A program made the translations under genes and the position numbers. Below are positions 23,182-36,400 of a DNA stretch of 64,000 nucleotides, one piece after another. The stretch comes from Xestospongia muta (taxonomy: Eukaryota; Porifera; Demospongiae; Haplosclerida; Petrosiidae): assembly GCA_963693285.1 (NCBI GenBank), contig OY848920.1, positions 10,228,182 through 10,292,181 on the forward strand, written 5' to 3'. Below the pieces are notes generated by a model. That model saw only the letters and a list, made by a program, of their open reading frames with translations. It made no database searches and was not told the origin of the DNA. The first letter of the stretch is position 1, and each line of letters opens with the position of its first letter.

Positions 23182-26100
23182 TTACACGAACTCAAGTCTG
23201 TCTTTAATAACTTGATAACTGTCTAACTTCATACAATACTCTTTATGTTCTCTTGATAAGTGTAGTTTCCTTATTGTAGTATTTTTAGTTAGTGATGTGC
23301 ATATTGTCTTGATATCGTCATTGTTCAGTGATGTATCGTAGAGATCTAGTCTTGTCAATGACGTAGTAGTTTGTATTAGATCTGCTATTGTACTGGTACT
23401 AACTGAAGCAATTTGACGATTATGACTGATGCTCAACTTAGTCAATGTTCGGTTTTTAGTAAGTCCTTCACAGATATATCGGACTCCATTATCAGTGATG
23501 TTACAGTAGGAGAGATGTAGTTCTTTTAAAGTTGTATTAGTTGCTAATATAGTAGATAAGTGAGTCATATCTTCATCTGTGATACCAGTAACATTATACA
23601 ACCATAACTTCTCTAGTGTTTTGTTATTAAAGAGACTGTCACTGACGTGTTTGATACCACCAGTAAGTGAAGAGTAGTCCAGCCATAGTCTCTTTATTGT
23701 TTTATTAGTTTTTAGTATCTCAGATAATATCGATACACAGTTACTGTCCAATGAAGTGTCCCGTATATAAAGACTCCACACTGGACACTTATTAAGATTG
23801 TTTATAATAACTGCAGTACTTTCAGGAGATGATGAGAAGAGATCAATACGCCATTCTTTTCCTGTTTGTTGTTCTTTTATTAATTTACTTATAACATCTT
23901 CACTTTCTACTACACTTGGTCTAGTGAGCCATACACTATTGTCAAAATCATTCCACCGAACACTTCTAGTGTCTCCTGTTATAAAACAGAGTTAGTATAT
24001 AGTATAGTACACACATAGTAATATATACTATAACACACTACAATACACAGACAACACACTGAAGAAGAAAGGAAGCCATTACTGTTTACTGAATATGGTT
24101 ACTATGGCAATGAGCTAATAGGAGGTGAGGCTTATTAAATTTTGCTAACAAGAAAAGTCTCTTGAGTGCTGATATGGCTACAAAGGAACAATAGATATAA
24201 TTCTATCATTGCTATCATATTAATAGAACACATCACTGGATATCAGGTACTCATATGTATCAACTGTAGAGTTTACTGGTTGACTAGATATATTGAGTCT
24301 GACTATAAACAATGAAGTGATCTGATGTAGTTTATTAGTTAAGGTACTGATAGAAGAAAGACAAGAAGCTTTGACAATCAATAAAGGAAAAATAATAGCT
24401 TGTCAATTATAATCATTAGTTATTTAAAAAGGCTATAAATTAAATTTTAGTTTAATTGAAGGACAATTATTAAATATTTGTAAATAAATTTTTGGGTGCA
24501 GTTTACTTAGACTATTATTATGAATTTTCTTTTAAAGTTAAATAGTCTCATTCCTAGACACTCACTTGTTTATTGCAAGAAAGAGTGTCTGGTGACTTCA
24601 CTATGTGATGTCAGTGAAATGTGTTATTACAATGGATGAAAAGATAGCTGGCCATGTTCAAGTAGTATACTAAGGAGCTAAAGTCTTCATTTCAAAGAAT
24701 ACTACCAAATTTTGTCTTAACATTAAAGACATATAAACCACAAACTATATAACATTGATCAGACCCTTCATTAAAGGCTATTATCACTAGTAAATAGATC
24801 ATAAGCTCTTAATATAAGCAAATTTTTTAACTTATATTTTTAGACTGTAACTGACTGCAGAGCTACAAGAAGCAACCATGTTTCATAGGATCTTGTGCAA
24901 ACATTAGATGTTATTGTATTATGAGAGAAGTCTATTGCTATCAAGAAATAACTGTTAACATCACAATTATAGGATGTCATTTTTATAATAATTGTAATCT
25001 TGTTTGCATTTATAATAGCTAACATTTATTCAAAGATACATACCTTTATTTGACTCTTTATCCTCTGACTCTTTATCATCAGAAACCTTCAATATGTCAT
25101 CTGGAGACTCTATTGATCATTAAATACATTTATATTAGAATAAACCAAGATTATTTGAAATTGAATATTTATAATTTAAGGATTATCAATATATTATTAC
25201 TGACAACACTATCACTTTGTGGTAGTAATTTATGACTGAATTATGACATCATTCAGTACAACCATTACTAGTAGACATATAAATTACTGTAATGATACTA
25301 ACATTGAAGAATGTAATGGATTGTATTAGTATATTACATCAATAAACATTATTTTTACTTTGTTATAATAATACAAATTACAATATAACCTACTTGGATG
25401 AGGTAATGAACTGTCTTCAGTTACTGATTTACGAGTCTTTGGTATGAATGCTAGATCTAGTAACAATGTCATATAATGAGAAGTGACTAATACCAGTTAC
25501 CTTTCAAGCTCTGCTTTAACTCCTCAATCTGTTGGTCTCTCTCCCTTAGTTGTAAAGTCAATGATGTTATTATTTCTTGTAGTGTCTCTAGCTCTTTCTG
25601 TCTCTCAGCAGACACTGACTGTATATTCTTCTCAAATGCTTTATATAAAATGAGAAGACAATTGATCACTAATGTATTATGTAAAATACTGACAACATTG
25701 AACTTGTGATTGCTGTTGTATTAATTTACCTTCCTTTGTTTTCAAAAGTGATGTCAAATGTTCAATTGTTTTTTCTTTCATTTCTCTTGTTTCTATAAAG
25801 GAACATTAAGTTATTAATCAGATATATCATATAATAGACAACTATTAAATAAAACAGTAGTTGTACACAATATACCTTCATTTTGTCTGACAATAGATGA
25901 TATTTGCATAGTCATCTTTTTCCGCATGGTTTGTTCTAGTTCCAGACGACTTCTCAACTCCTTTGTGTTCTCTTCTACAATAGTTCTAACCTCCTATATA
26001 TCAATAAACAACACATGTAGTAACTGTTGTCTAATACTACTCATCTCTTACCTTGTCTCTTCTATGATCATATATGGTACAGTGACCAACTGTAAGATGT

Positions 26101-28340
26101 AGTAATCCTCTCCTCTTCAATGATTCAAGAGTCTCCTGAGCTTTGGCAATAAGTAAAGTAGTCAGACTGAGTGGAAAGGTACAGGTCACGATGATGGAGT
26201 TACCCTCAGTCACAATAATTACTTTAACTCTTTTATTTAATCTTTCAAAGGCAACTGACAAAAGGTTTTTAATGTCAGTCAGTGAAGTTGTGTCAGGATC
26301 CCATTCAAGAACAAATTTAGCAGTCTCACATTTGAGAGGTGAACTGTTGGACACCACAAGAGATTCCTGGAGGCTTAGACGTGTTGTAACTGTACGACAA
26401 AACTCCTCAATAGCATCTTCATAATTTTTAATGTGAACATCAGCTTCTTCAACATTAAATTGGTCAGAAATGGCTTTTAAAATGTTAATATCAATCAATG
26501 TACATTTAACTTTGACAATTTCTAGTACACCATCAAGTGTGTTAGTGCTGGTACGTGATAATTGAGGGGTGAGGTCAGGATAACAATCTCGGAGAAATGT
26601 TTTCAAGTTTTCACAAGTTACAGACATCTCTTTAATAACATTTCGAATTTTGTTAAAGGTTGTTCCAAATTTTACTCTCATTGAATTAAATGTGGGACTC
26701 ATACTTCGTGGAATAAAAATCCCATCTATGACATAGTACATATTATTACATGAATATACAGGATATTACCTTGAACAGATTCATTGCTTACATGAGATAG
26801 ACTATGAGAAGATACTACAATAAGAGATATAACAGGATAATAATATTAATACTAACAAACTATACCTTCGCTGAGTAATGGTTTAGTGTGCGTTGTTCTG
26901 TCTTCAAATGATTGCTCTATAATTTTAGTAATATTTTAAAATTACATTATGTAATCAACTTTATAACTTACTGTAGTCATTCATTATGACATCACCTAAT
27001 TGTATATTATCAGTGAATCTTTGAAGTACACTGGCAAACACTTTTAGGTTATGATAGTTGCTATGGACAGCACCACGTACAGCTTTTAGTAGTGACATTA
27101 ATGGCTGAGTAGATATAGTTAGTGTATCATCTGAAATGACTCCCTCTCCATGAAGTAGTTCTGCTACTTGAACTGGATATTGAAGAGATTGAGAGAGAGT
27201 ACCATAATGACAACGTAAAATGTCACTGGCATGAACTATAATAGAATAAATAAAATTTATAAATATAGTTCACTTATAAATGTACCACTATAATCAGATG
27301 TTGGTTCTAAATCATGTTTCTCCTTCTTCCTTTTTAAGTCCTCATCTGATATCTCTTTATCTTCCAGTGGTCGCTTTCCACTTGAATTCAACATATCCCA
27401 CTTTGTCATCACATTAGATTCCTATGAAACCATAGTAACATCTAGTAGTAGTAATTGTACATACAGTAACCTTATAAGTAGTGTCCTCTGATGTAATCCA
27501 ATTTCCAGATTCTGTAACCTCCATTATATCATTATGACTTGTTGTTCCTATCTCTTGAGCAATATCAGTCTTCATCTGGTCATATATCTGAGCTATAGAC
27601 ATTCAATTTTAAGAGAAAACACTATTATTAAACCAGGTAATATGAAAGTGTTCTCTCACTGTATTCACTGATAATTCTCTCAGATAGAATTTTAGTCTCC
27701 ACAAACTTGGACAGTACTGTAGCTACAACTTTCAACTTCTTGTGATCTGAAGATACTGCTGTATGTATAGCAGATAACAGAGTTTTCTTCTTTTCATTCA
27801 GAATACTCTCCATTGTTTCCATTACATCAAGTGTTTCTTCACTGATACATCTCTCACTAAATAAGAGCTGGGACACTTTTACAGGATTGATCAGACACTG
27901 TGATAGTGTATCAGTATGGTGCCAAAGAATAACAATTGCTTCAGTAGCTGAGGAGTCCATTCCTGTAATAAAAATAATGACACACACTATCTTATCAACC
28001 AGATTCACTCACCATCAGAGATACAATATTTTCTTAATATGACCAACTCATACTCATGAGCAACAGTGATTTCTTTGATGACTTCCTTCCTTAAAGCATC
28101 TACCACTTGTCTTCTGGTAGCATTAGGGTTGGTATCTAACCACAACTCAAACATTCTTGATGTTTTGTAAGTAGAATCTTCTGGTAACTTTTGAATATCA
28201 TCTCGCAACTTCTTAGGATCCAGTTTTAACAGGATTCCTAACTGATACCATTTACTACCAATACGAATATGTTCACATAATTCATCAAGAGTTGGTTTCT
28301 CTTCTAATAATTTCTCAAAAGAAAGATTTCTTGCAGCCAT
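23182..28340 (-). CDS. Gene B': death-domain/coiled-coil/LRR protein, intact copy
   Basis: An open version of gene B. The death-domain exon 28340-28013 has the conserved Trp31 (codon 28250-28248) that is a stop in B. The ~220-residue domain exon is 26725-26052, coiled coil about 25640-25498, acidic exon near 25119-25041, LRR exon 23975-23182. Outside the LRR the coding differences from B I noticed are that stop and one Val/Ile change. Inside the LRR it differs at three exposed strand residues plus one silent site. The start is taken at the Met beginning MAARNLSF; an in-frame Met lies at 28349. It shares a short divergent promoter with RABL3. Confidence 0.8.
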
Positions 28341-28467
28341 TGCTAACACGTGTTGCTGACTTCAACAGAATTTCGTCAGAGACAACACAACCACTGGTGA
28401 CCTTTTGGGTGGGGCTCACCTAGCACCACACCTTCTGGTATTTTTAACCCTTTTATGTCAAGCTGCA
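28341..28467. promoter_or_regulatory. Divergent promoter between gene B' and RABL3
   Basis: There are 127 bp between the two start codons. A CACGTG E-box lies at 28347-28352, next to the B' start. Copies of most of this segment sit upstream of genes A and A', where the plus-strand partner is the dead RABL3 fragment. Confidence 0.6.
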
Positions 28468-31400
28468 ATGTCTTCAGACAATATCAGGAAAGTTAAAGTT
28501 ATTGTTCTAGGAGACACAGGTATTATAAAACCACACGTTACTATTATATATTGCCGCCATTAGGAGTAGGTAAGAGTTCTTTAGTGAGTCTAATATCTGA
28601 AGGGGAAGTCCTCACTAATCCCACGTCAACTGTAGGATGTTCAGTAGAAGTCAAGGTACCACATCCATCCATTATTGACCACACCCACATTATTCTATTG
28701 TTTTAGTTACATGAATATACAAGATCTTTATCATCAACTCCAACCAGTTTCTTTGTAGAATTATGGGATATGGGAGGGACTGTGTCACATGAGAAGGGGC
28801 GTGGTATCTTTTATCAACAGACAAATGGTATGAACTTAAATTTATTAACTTGTTCATTTAATAAATTAATACTTTACATTATAATATATTGTATATAGTA
28901 CATATATATATATACTATTATATAGTCCATGTACTATATATACTATTATATAGTACATGTACTATATATATTATTATATAGTACATGTACTATATATTAT
29001 AATACTATTTTAAGATTAGGTTTGTTTGTTATACTATTATATTGTAAATATATACAAGTACTGATTTATTATTAACCCTTACCATCACTTATTATTAACC
29101 CCTTACCACCACTTATTATTAACCCTTACCACCACTTATTATTAACCCCTTTCCACCACTTATTATTAACCCTTACCACTCAACCAATGGTGACGGTTAT
29201 AGTACTTGGTTTGTATGTCTGTACCAGACAATATATTTTAACTGGTTTAACTCTACAAAGAAAGTATCTATGCTAATACATCTAGACAGAGAGAATGCCT
29301 CCCTAAGAAAAAAATTAGATGTTTCAAAAAGTACTAGTAAGATCACAGATAATACAAATGAAGAAAACAGTTTTTCCATAACTTGTAAATATATCCTTCT
29401 TACTTACATCAGTTGAAACAAGTAGATCATTTATATTATATTGTATTATAGGAGTAGATATCAATATTATAGGAGTAGATATCAGTATTATAGTGACAAA
29501 TCTTTTTATATAATTTATTAATTGTCTTCATATTATATATTTTTCTTATCTTACAATAAATAGCTTTTAACATTTATCAATTTAATTGTAGCAATTTGTA
29601 ATAAAAATAACAACAAAACAATTCATTTTATTATTAATAATATTATAGGTGTTATATTGGTACATGATTTAACAAATCGTAAATCGCATTCTAATTTGTC
29701 AAGATGGCTATCAGAGTTTCATCATAACAAAGATATTAGTAAGTTTTATTATATCAATATTATATTATATTTGACTATAAATATGAAAATGGAATCTAAT
29801 GCACAAACACATTTCAAACAAACACTTGTGTATAAACTGTTGCTATGCAACCATCTTGAACAGGAAGTTATTAAAATTTAGTACATTGGGAAGTTTAATA
29901 ATTAACCTTTATGATCAATAAATTCCATTGATTTCCTGTTCAATATAAACATGTAACAACTATTAATACACAAGAGATTGTTTGAAATTCGTTTGCACTT
30001 TAGGTGCCATTTTTAATTTTTCCTATTTATGGTTCCATATTATTATACTGTGTACTGAATTGTGTAGTATGTACTATTGAAACTGCTATAGAGAATGTCT
30101 ATATTAACTTCCATTAATATAAGTTGTGTTTTATATAAGAGATATTATATGTACTACAATATTATATTATAATGTATTGAAGTGAGTATAGAGGTAGTGA
30201 GAGTATGGTGTTAATATCCCATTCATTTTTAATAGATTATCTCTCATAATTTTAATGTTGTAATTTTATTAATAGTATATCATATTTCCATGTCTTATTT
30301 TTACATATCTATGATGTAACTTTTATTTACAAATTTATACTATCAGGAAACCCTGCCTTTAAACTTTCTCTAGAGATCAGTACACTAAGTATTATGTGAC
30401 TTATGTCATAAGATTTCATAGAACACACAGACTTTCTTGTACTGATAGCCACACCCCTTATTAATTTATTAATAACTACCATTTATTAAAATTAGGGACA
30501 ATATCCCCTCAAAAATTTATTAGATTGATTATTAAATATGTTAGTAATATTACGTTGTAGTATGTTATAATAGTTTTATACTTGTTGTATCAGTCAAGCT
30601 ATAGTGGGTTCAACTAGCTGTTTGTAGTAATAATATTCATTATTATTGATTTTTAATTATGATTAATAAAATAATACAAGTTATTACAGTAAAAAATGAC
30701 GACAATATTATCACTTTACAGTGAGTAGACTTTAACTTTTAGAATCCCCAAAACATGATTTTTTGAAAAGACATATTTCAAAGTAATTGGCATAAACCAA
30801 TGTAGCAGCTGGTTTCTATATTATTTATGTTAAGATATTTCTGTATTTAAGTTGATAGAAGAACCTAGAGTCCTAAAAGTATGGGACGCCATTTGCATCA
30901 AAATCGGAAAATTATCACGATATAATAAATAAGTCATGATTTATTAAATAACTCTTGATTTAATTGTTATTTATTTAATAAATCATTAAGTTATTTAACA
31001 AATATTTGAGCATTAAAAAGTAAATAAAAACTTGTTAACTATACCATTGAATGTCTTCAATTTTGACACAACCACCTCCATACATAGATCATTTAGCTTA
31101 ATGTTCATTCATTTGTACAGAAATTAATTCAGTAATTATATTATAGTTGGTGATACAATATGTCAAATCTATTCAAAATTAGGGATGGTATCCCCTCAAA
31201 AATTTTTATTTGTTTACTAACATTGTACTGATATTAATGTATTATGATATTAATTTATTATTAATACTTTTATATGTTTTGTATTACTCAACCTCTTGTG
31301 GGTCTCCATTATCTGTATAATTATGATAATGAGATTCATATTTAATTGAATTTCAATTTCCTTAACTTAATACACTAAGTATTAAAAAGTAAATCATAAT

Positions 31401-33092
31401 TTGTTAACTGTACTGTTGAATGACTTAAATTTTGACACAAACTACCCCATACAAGAATCATTTAGCTTAGTGTTCATTCAATTCTATAGAAATTAATTCA
31501 ATAATCATACTATAGTAGATGATATGTCAAATCAATTCAAAATTAGGGATGGTATCCCCCCAAAAATTTTGACTTGTTTACTAACTATGCTCTACTGTTA
31601 TCAATAATACTAATGTTAATTTATTAATAACTTTATACGTTTTGTATTACTCAACCTCTTGTGGGTCTACATTATCTGTGTATGATAATGAGATTCATAT
31701 TTATAAATTTCCTAACTTAATATTGAGCATTAAAAAGTAAATCAAAACTTGTTAACTGTAGCATTGAATGTCTTAAATCTTGACACAAACCACCTCCGTA
31801 CCAGCATTATTTAATTTAGTATTCATTCAATTCTACAGAAATTATAATTCAGTAATCATATTGTAGTAGGTAATATGTAATTCAAAATTAGGGATGGTAT
31901 CCTCCCAAAAATTTTGACTTCTTTACTAACTACGTTAACATTATCAACAATAAAACTAATTTAATTTATTCATAACTTTATACATTTTGTATTACTTAAC
32001 CTCTTGTGGGTCTCCATTATAATGAAATTCATATTTAAATGAATTTCAATTTCCTTAACTTAATAACTTAATATAAACTATATATCTTCATATACTATAA
32101 TAATATACTACCAACAAAATATGCAAAGATGATTTTTTTGGCTGACTTAACATTACATTACTTGTACAGTCTACTATGTCAAAGAAATGGATATTTTAAT
32201 CCTACTATCACTAGGATTATTTGTGTAGGAAGTAATCCACACTCTCTTACAATTAATTAACATTTTAGATTTTAGATGTGACTGTAGATCATTATCATAA
32301 CACACAGGAAGTGTAGACTTCCTGCTTGACAAAGACAACTTCCTAAATTAATTGCATTAATGTACATCCTACTTTTGTTATAGACTTCCTCTTGTTTTAT
32401 AATTTAAATTTAATATTTGTAGGTCATAGTGAAAAACCTTCAGGAGATAGTCGAGGAGACTCCATACTAAATTCTTATGATCCTGAAAAGTTTGTTGATG
32501 AAGAGTTACCACTTTTAATAGTTGGAACAAAAGAGGTCACATGACTTGTTGTGATATTATAACCTTTGACCTCTTTATAGGATCAAGTGAGTGGGCGGAG
32601 AAGTCCTCCTTTATTGCGGAGTGGAACAATGTTAGGTGCCAGTAGTATCACAGTGGTAAGACTCATATCCATATAGTTTACAATTATTTGTAGGACCTAT
32701 TCGCATACTATTTTAATAGGCTCATTCCCATGTTATTGTTGTAAGTACAATGGCCTATACTGTTATTGTAATTTTCACATTTCCATGTTATTGTCACAAC
32801 TGTAAATTAAGACTCATTCCCATACTGCAAACAAAATTAGGACTCATTCCTATGTCCTTTAGAACTGCACAAGTACTCATCAATTTAGCGTATCATCACA
32901 ACAGTTCATAGAGATAATGAAATTTATTGATAAAGTAATTGAACACAAATACTATCCATCACTAAGACCGGTCAGTTTGCCACCATACAATTTACTCTTA
33001 TTAATGCCCCATTTGTCCTCTAGTAGACAACTACTGGTATCACACGACGTGGAAGTGCAAATAAAAGACAATCATTAAATTCTCTTATTTAA
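28468..33092 (+). CDS. RABL3: RABL3, Rab-like small GTPase
   Basis: Eight exons: 28468-28519, 28564-28655, 28707-28827, 29649-29738, 32423-32535, 32581-32655, 32863-32970, 33027-33092. They sum to 239 codons with the stop, matching the usual ~236-residue RABL3. Visible motifs are the P-loop GDTGVGKSS, the TVGCSVEV switch-1 region typical of RABL3, the WDMGG switch 2 and VHDLTNRKS. A guanine-specificity NKxD motif is not canonical (VGTKEDQ). There is no C-terminal prenylation cysteine, as known for RABL3, which acts as an atypical GTPase in vesicle traffic and modulates RAS prenylation in vertebrates. Introns 3 and 4 are unusually long for this window and repeat-filled. Confidence 0.95.
28890..28998. 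repeat. Palindromic tandem repeat in RABL3 intron 3
   Basis: Three units of roughly 32 bp, each centred on the self-complementary TATAGTACATGTACTATA (the first copy has one change). Each could form a cruciform or hairpin. There is no coding role. Confidence 0.75.
29068..29182. repeat. TTATTAACCCTTACCACCAC minisatellite in RABL3 intron 3
   Basis: About five consecutive copies of a ~23 bp unit with small variations, including AACCCC in place of AACCC. It lies inside the intron between exons 3 and 4. Confidence 0.8.
30486..32060. repeat. ~350 bp dispersed/tandem repeat in RABL3 intron 4
   Basis: Four diverged copies of a unit containing AATTAGGGATGGTATCCCC then CAAAAATTT, near 30490, 31180, 31543 and 31882. 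The last three are spaced about 340-363 bp and also share a segment beginning AGCATTAAAAAGTAAAT and another reading CAACCTCTTGTGGGTCT. There is no coding potential. It is likely a non-autonomous repeat or satellite expansion explaining the 2.7 kb intron. Confidence 0.7.
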
Positions 33093-33463
33093 TTATTTCT
33101 TTATTTTAATTTATTAATTAACCCTTTGTAAACTCATATTATCTACTTGTATCAAATCAAAACAAAATATTAGTCAAACGAAATATATACTTATTTTTGC
33201 TCAATTCACATTAAAATAAAGTCAATTAAACTAGACGAATGATTTTAATAGCTGACTTTTGCACGTGAAAATTATTTTTACTCAATCTATTGATTAATCA
33301 AAGTTGTCATGAATATATAATGTAATCATTCCTATAGAAAGATTCCTATCTTTAGCTGCTTCCTTTATAGCACTTGCCATCAAGTAAAAGGTACAAGTTA
33401 CTTTAGGGCGTGGCTCCACAATTTATTTTAACCCCATTAGCACACTGACACACGTGCTAAAAT
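33093..33463. promoter_or_regulatory. RABL3-WDR3 intergenic region with two E-boxes
   Basis: It holds the RABL3 3' end and the WDR3 promoter. CACGTG occurs at 33262-33267 and at 33451-33456, the second only 7 bp before the WDR3 start codon. Confidence 0.5.
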
Positions 33464-36400
33464 ATGCCACTTACCAAGCAATATCTTCGTTATGTACCAG
33501 CTGGTTCACATGGCATTGTGTGTAGTCGTAAGACTGGTGCTCTGCTATTAGAAAAACGTGAAAGAGGCGGGAAAAAGTTACTAGCTATTGCTCCAGCTCT
33601 TGAAGACGTTATTGTATGGGATCTCAAGACTGGAGATAAAGTAAGAAAATGCAAATAATTAAATGATTTAAAAACATTATTAAAGGTTACTACTCTTCCT
33701 GGTGAGCAACATGAAGTAAGTTCACTATCTCTCCATCCAACCTCATCTCTCCTTGCTACTGGGTATGAAGATGGTATCGTTAGATTGTGGAACTTGGAGT
33801 CACATGATTGTCAGGTGACATTCAGGTAATATTGGGATATTCATGATTCTATATAATGCACTTTTTTGTCTGTTTTAGTGGCCATAAGTCAGCTGTCCTT
33901 TCATTGGGATTTGATGCACTTGGAACTCGACTTGTCTCTGGTGGAAAGGTCCTTATGACTGGTCCTCTAACCACACCTTTTTATTTTCAATTTAGGATAC
34001 TGATGTAATTGTTTGGGACATTGTTAACGAGTGTGGGTTGTACAGGTAAGATATGCTTGCATTTCAACCACACCCACTTTATCCTCTTCAGATTAAAAGG
34101 TCACAAAGGTCCAGTCACTTGGTGCCGCTTTATGACAAATTACAATGTTTTAATCACATGGTAATAGCATGACAGTCACATGACTAAAATACTATTGTAT
34201 TATCCTTAGTTCTAAAGATACATATGTTAAATTGTGGGACCTGGACACTTGTCATTGTTTTCAGACCCTAGTTGATCATCGTAGTGAAGTTTGGGCGGGT
34301 GAACTCCTTAGAAATGAGACAAGATTAGTAACAGCATCCTCTGATATTGAATTAAGAGTATACGACATATTACCACCAGGAGGTCAGTATGTAATGACAA
34401 TTATTATATTGATTTACTGTTTTAGATGATGATCAATCAAAGTGGACTATAAAAGAAGACGATATCAAGTCTGGATCTGGTCCTATCTCATGTGCGTTGC
34501 TAGGCAACCTCAAGCGCCAGTCATCAAATCGTGTGTTGTGTCTAAAATGTGATTCAAATGCTCATAATTTAGTTGTCATGGTGACGAATTTATCATGTGA
34601 TGTAACAGATTATGACACAATTTTCTTTAGAGTGGTGACTCTTTAGTTGAAGTATATAATGTAAGAAGTGATGAAGAATTAGAAAAAAGGAGAAAGAAAA
34701 GAGTTAAAAAAGCTAGGAAAAAGGCAATAGAGTACGTTATCTAATGTTCCTTAATTAGCACTTAATTGACTCATTAGTAATGGTGAAGAGTGGGTGGAGT
34801 CAAATGTGGAGCTTACAGTTGAAGATGAATTCTCATTAACTTATTGTTTCAAAAGCTGTAATAAAATGAAGTAAGCTCCCTTGTAATAATTTAAATCACA
34901 TGACAATCATACCCAGGTCATGTGACTTACTTAGACTCTCAGATGATAACTTGCAAGTATTTAAAATGTATATATATGTTACACAATGTAATTATATATT
35001 TCTAGTTACTTCTCTCACTACATGCTAATATGTTAGAACTTCATACTATCAATCTCACATTGAATACTTCTGCCATTACACACTCCATCTCACTACCCGG
35101 CCACAGATCAGATATCAGGTAGGCGTGTGTTAGGATTAACCACACCCACTTACTCCACCTATAGAACAGTTTCTATTAGCAGTGATGGTGATTTAATAGC
35201 GTCAGGATCATCAGATATGATCAAGTTATGGAATCGTTCAAATTGTCAATGTATTCACACATTGACATCAAATTATTATATTGTGTCTAGTACATTTGTA
35301 CCTGGTAATAGATATCTGTTGGTTGGTACTAAGGTAAGTTATAAATAGTTAATTTATTAGTTATTAATAATAGTTAATTTATTAGTGATTATATTATATT
35401 ATGTAATATAAAGTGTCCTTTAGCTTGCCATATGGTAAAGTTTTTTAATTTTTTTTTAACTTTGGTTTGTTATAATTAGTTAGCTAAAATACATTTAGAC
35501 TAAGATAAGAGCTTTTGTTTCAGTTATAGTTAAATAAAACAATGCTATATAATATATGAATAAAAATATGATGTATTATAATTAATAGTGATAGCTTTAC
35601 TTTAGAGCCCCTGTAATTAATGTAATAATTTATTGATCTCCACATCTCATAGTCTGGTGAAGTTCTACTCTATGAAGTGACGTCAGGATCTTTATTGGAA
35701 ACCTTTCAAGCTCATACTGGTTCAGTGTGGGCAGTGGGTGTGGCTCCAGATAGACAAGGGTTTGCTACAGGAAGTGCCGATCATGACGTCAAATTTTGGG
35801 AGTTTGAACTAACCACAGATGATGATAATCCTGGAAGGTAATTAATAATTATTAAGAACTTTTATTAATTACTTCCTTATTAGGAAACGTCTTACAGCTG
35901 CACATGTTAAGACTTTAAAAATGTCAGAAGATGTTTTAGGTCTTAAGTACAGGTAATTAATTATGTGGGTGTGGTATGTGGGTGGAGCTAATTGTTTCTT
36001 GTTTAGTCCCAATCAGAAGGTGTTAGCGTTATCACTATTAGACTCAACTGTTAAAATATTTTTTGCTGACACGTTAAAGGTATTAAGTTATAAAGTAATA
36101 GTTATTAATGTCTTGTTAGTTCTATCTCTCCTTATATGGACATAAATTACCGGTATTAACAATGGACATATCAAGTGTATGTAATGGATAAATGGATATA
36201 GTAATGGACTGTATTTTGTACACAGGATAACACTTTATTGGTGACTGGTTCTGCTGATAAGAACATTAGAATATGGGGTTTAGATTACGGAGATTGTCAC
36301 CGTTCTATCTTTGCTCATGATGATAGTATTATGGCAGTCCAAGTGAGAGAGAGAGAGAGGGAGGGACAGAGAGATAGATTAATATGTCATTTTTTCTAGT

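Larger units (their letters stand above)
21384..28344. repeat. Segmental duplication block, right copy
   Basis: The partner of 7705-14665 at a constant offset of 13,679 bp, so there are essentially no indels. It includes the second RABL3-FKBP relic and gene B'. It abuts the intact RABL3 locus, suggesting that this end is the ancestral arrangement. Confidence 0.85.
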
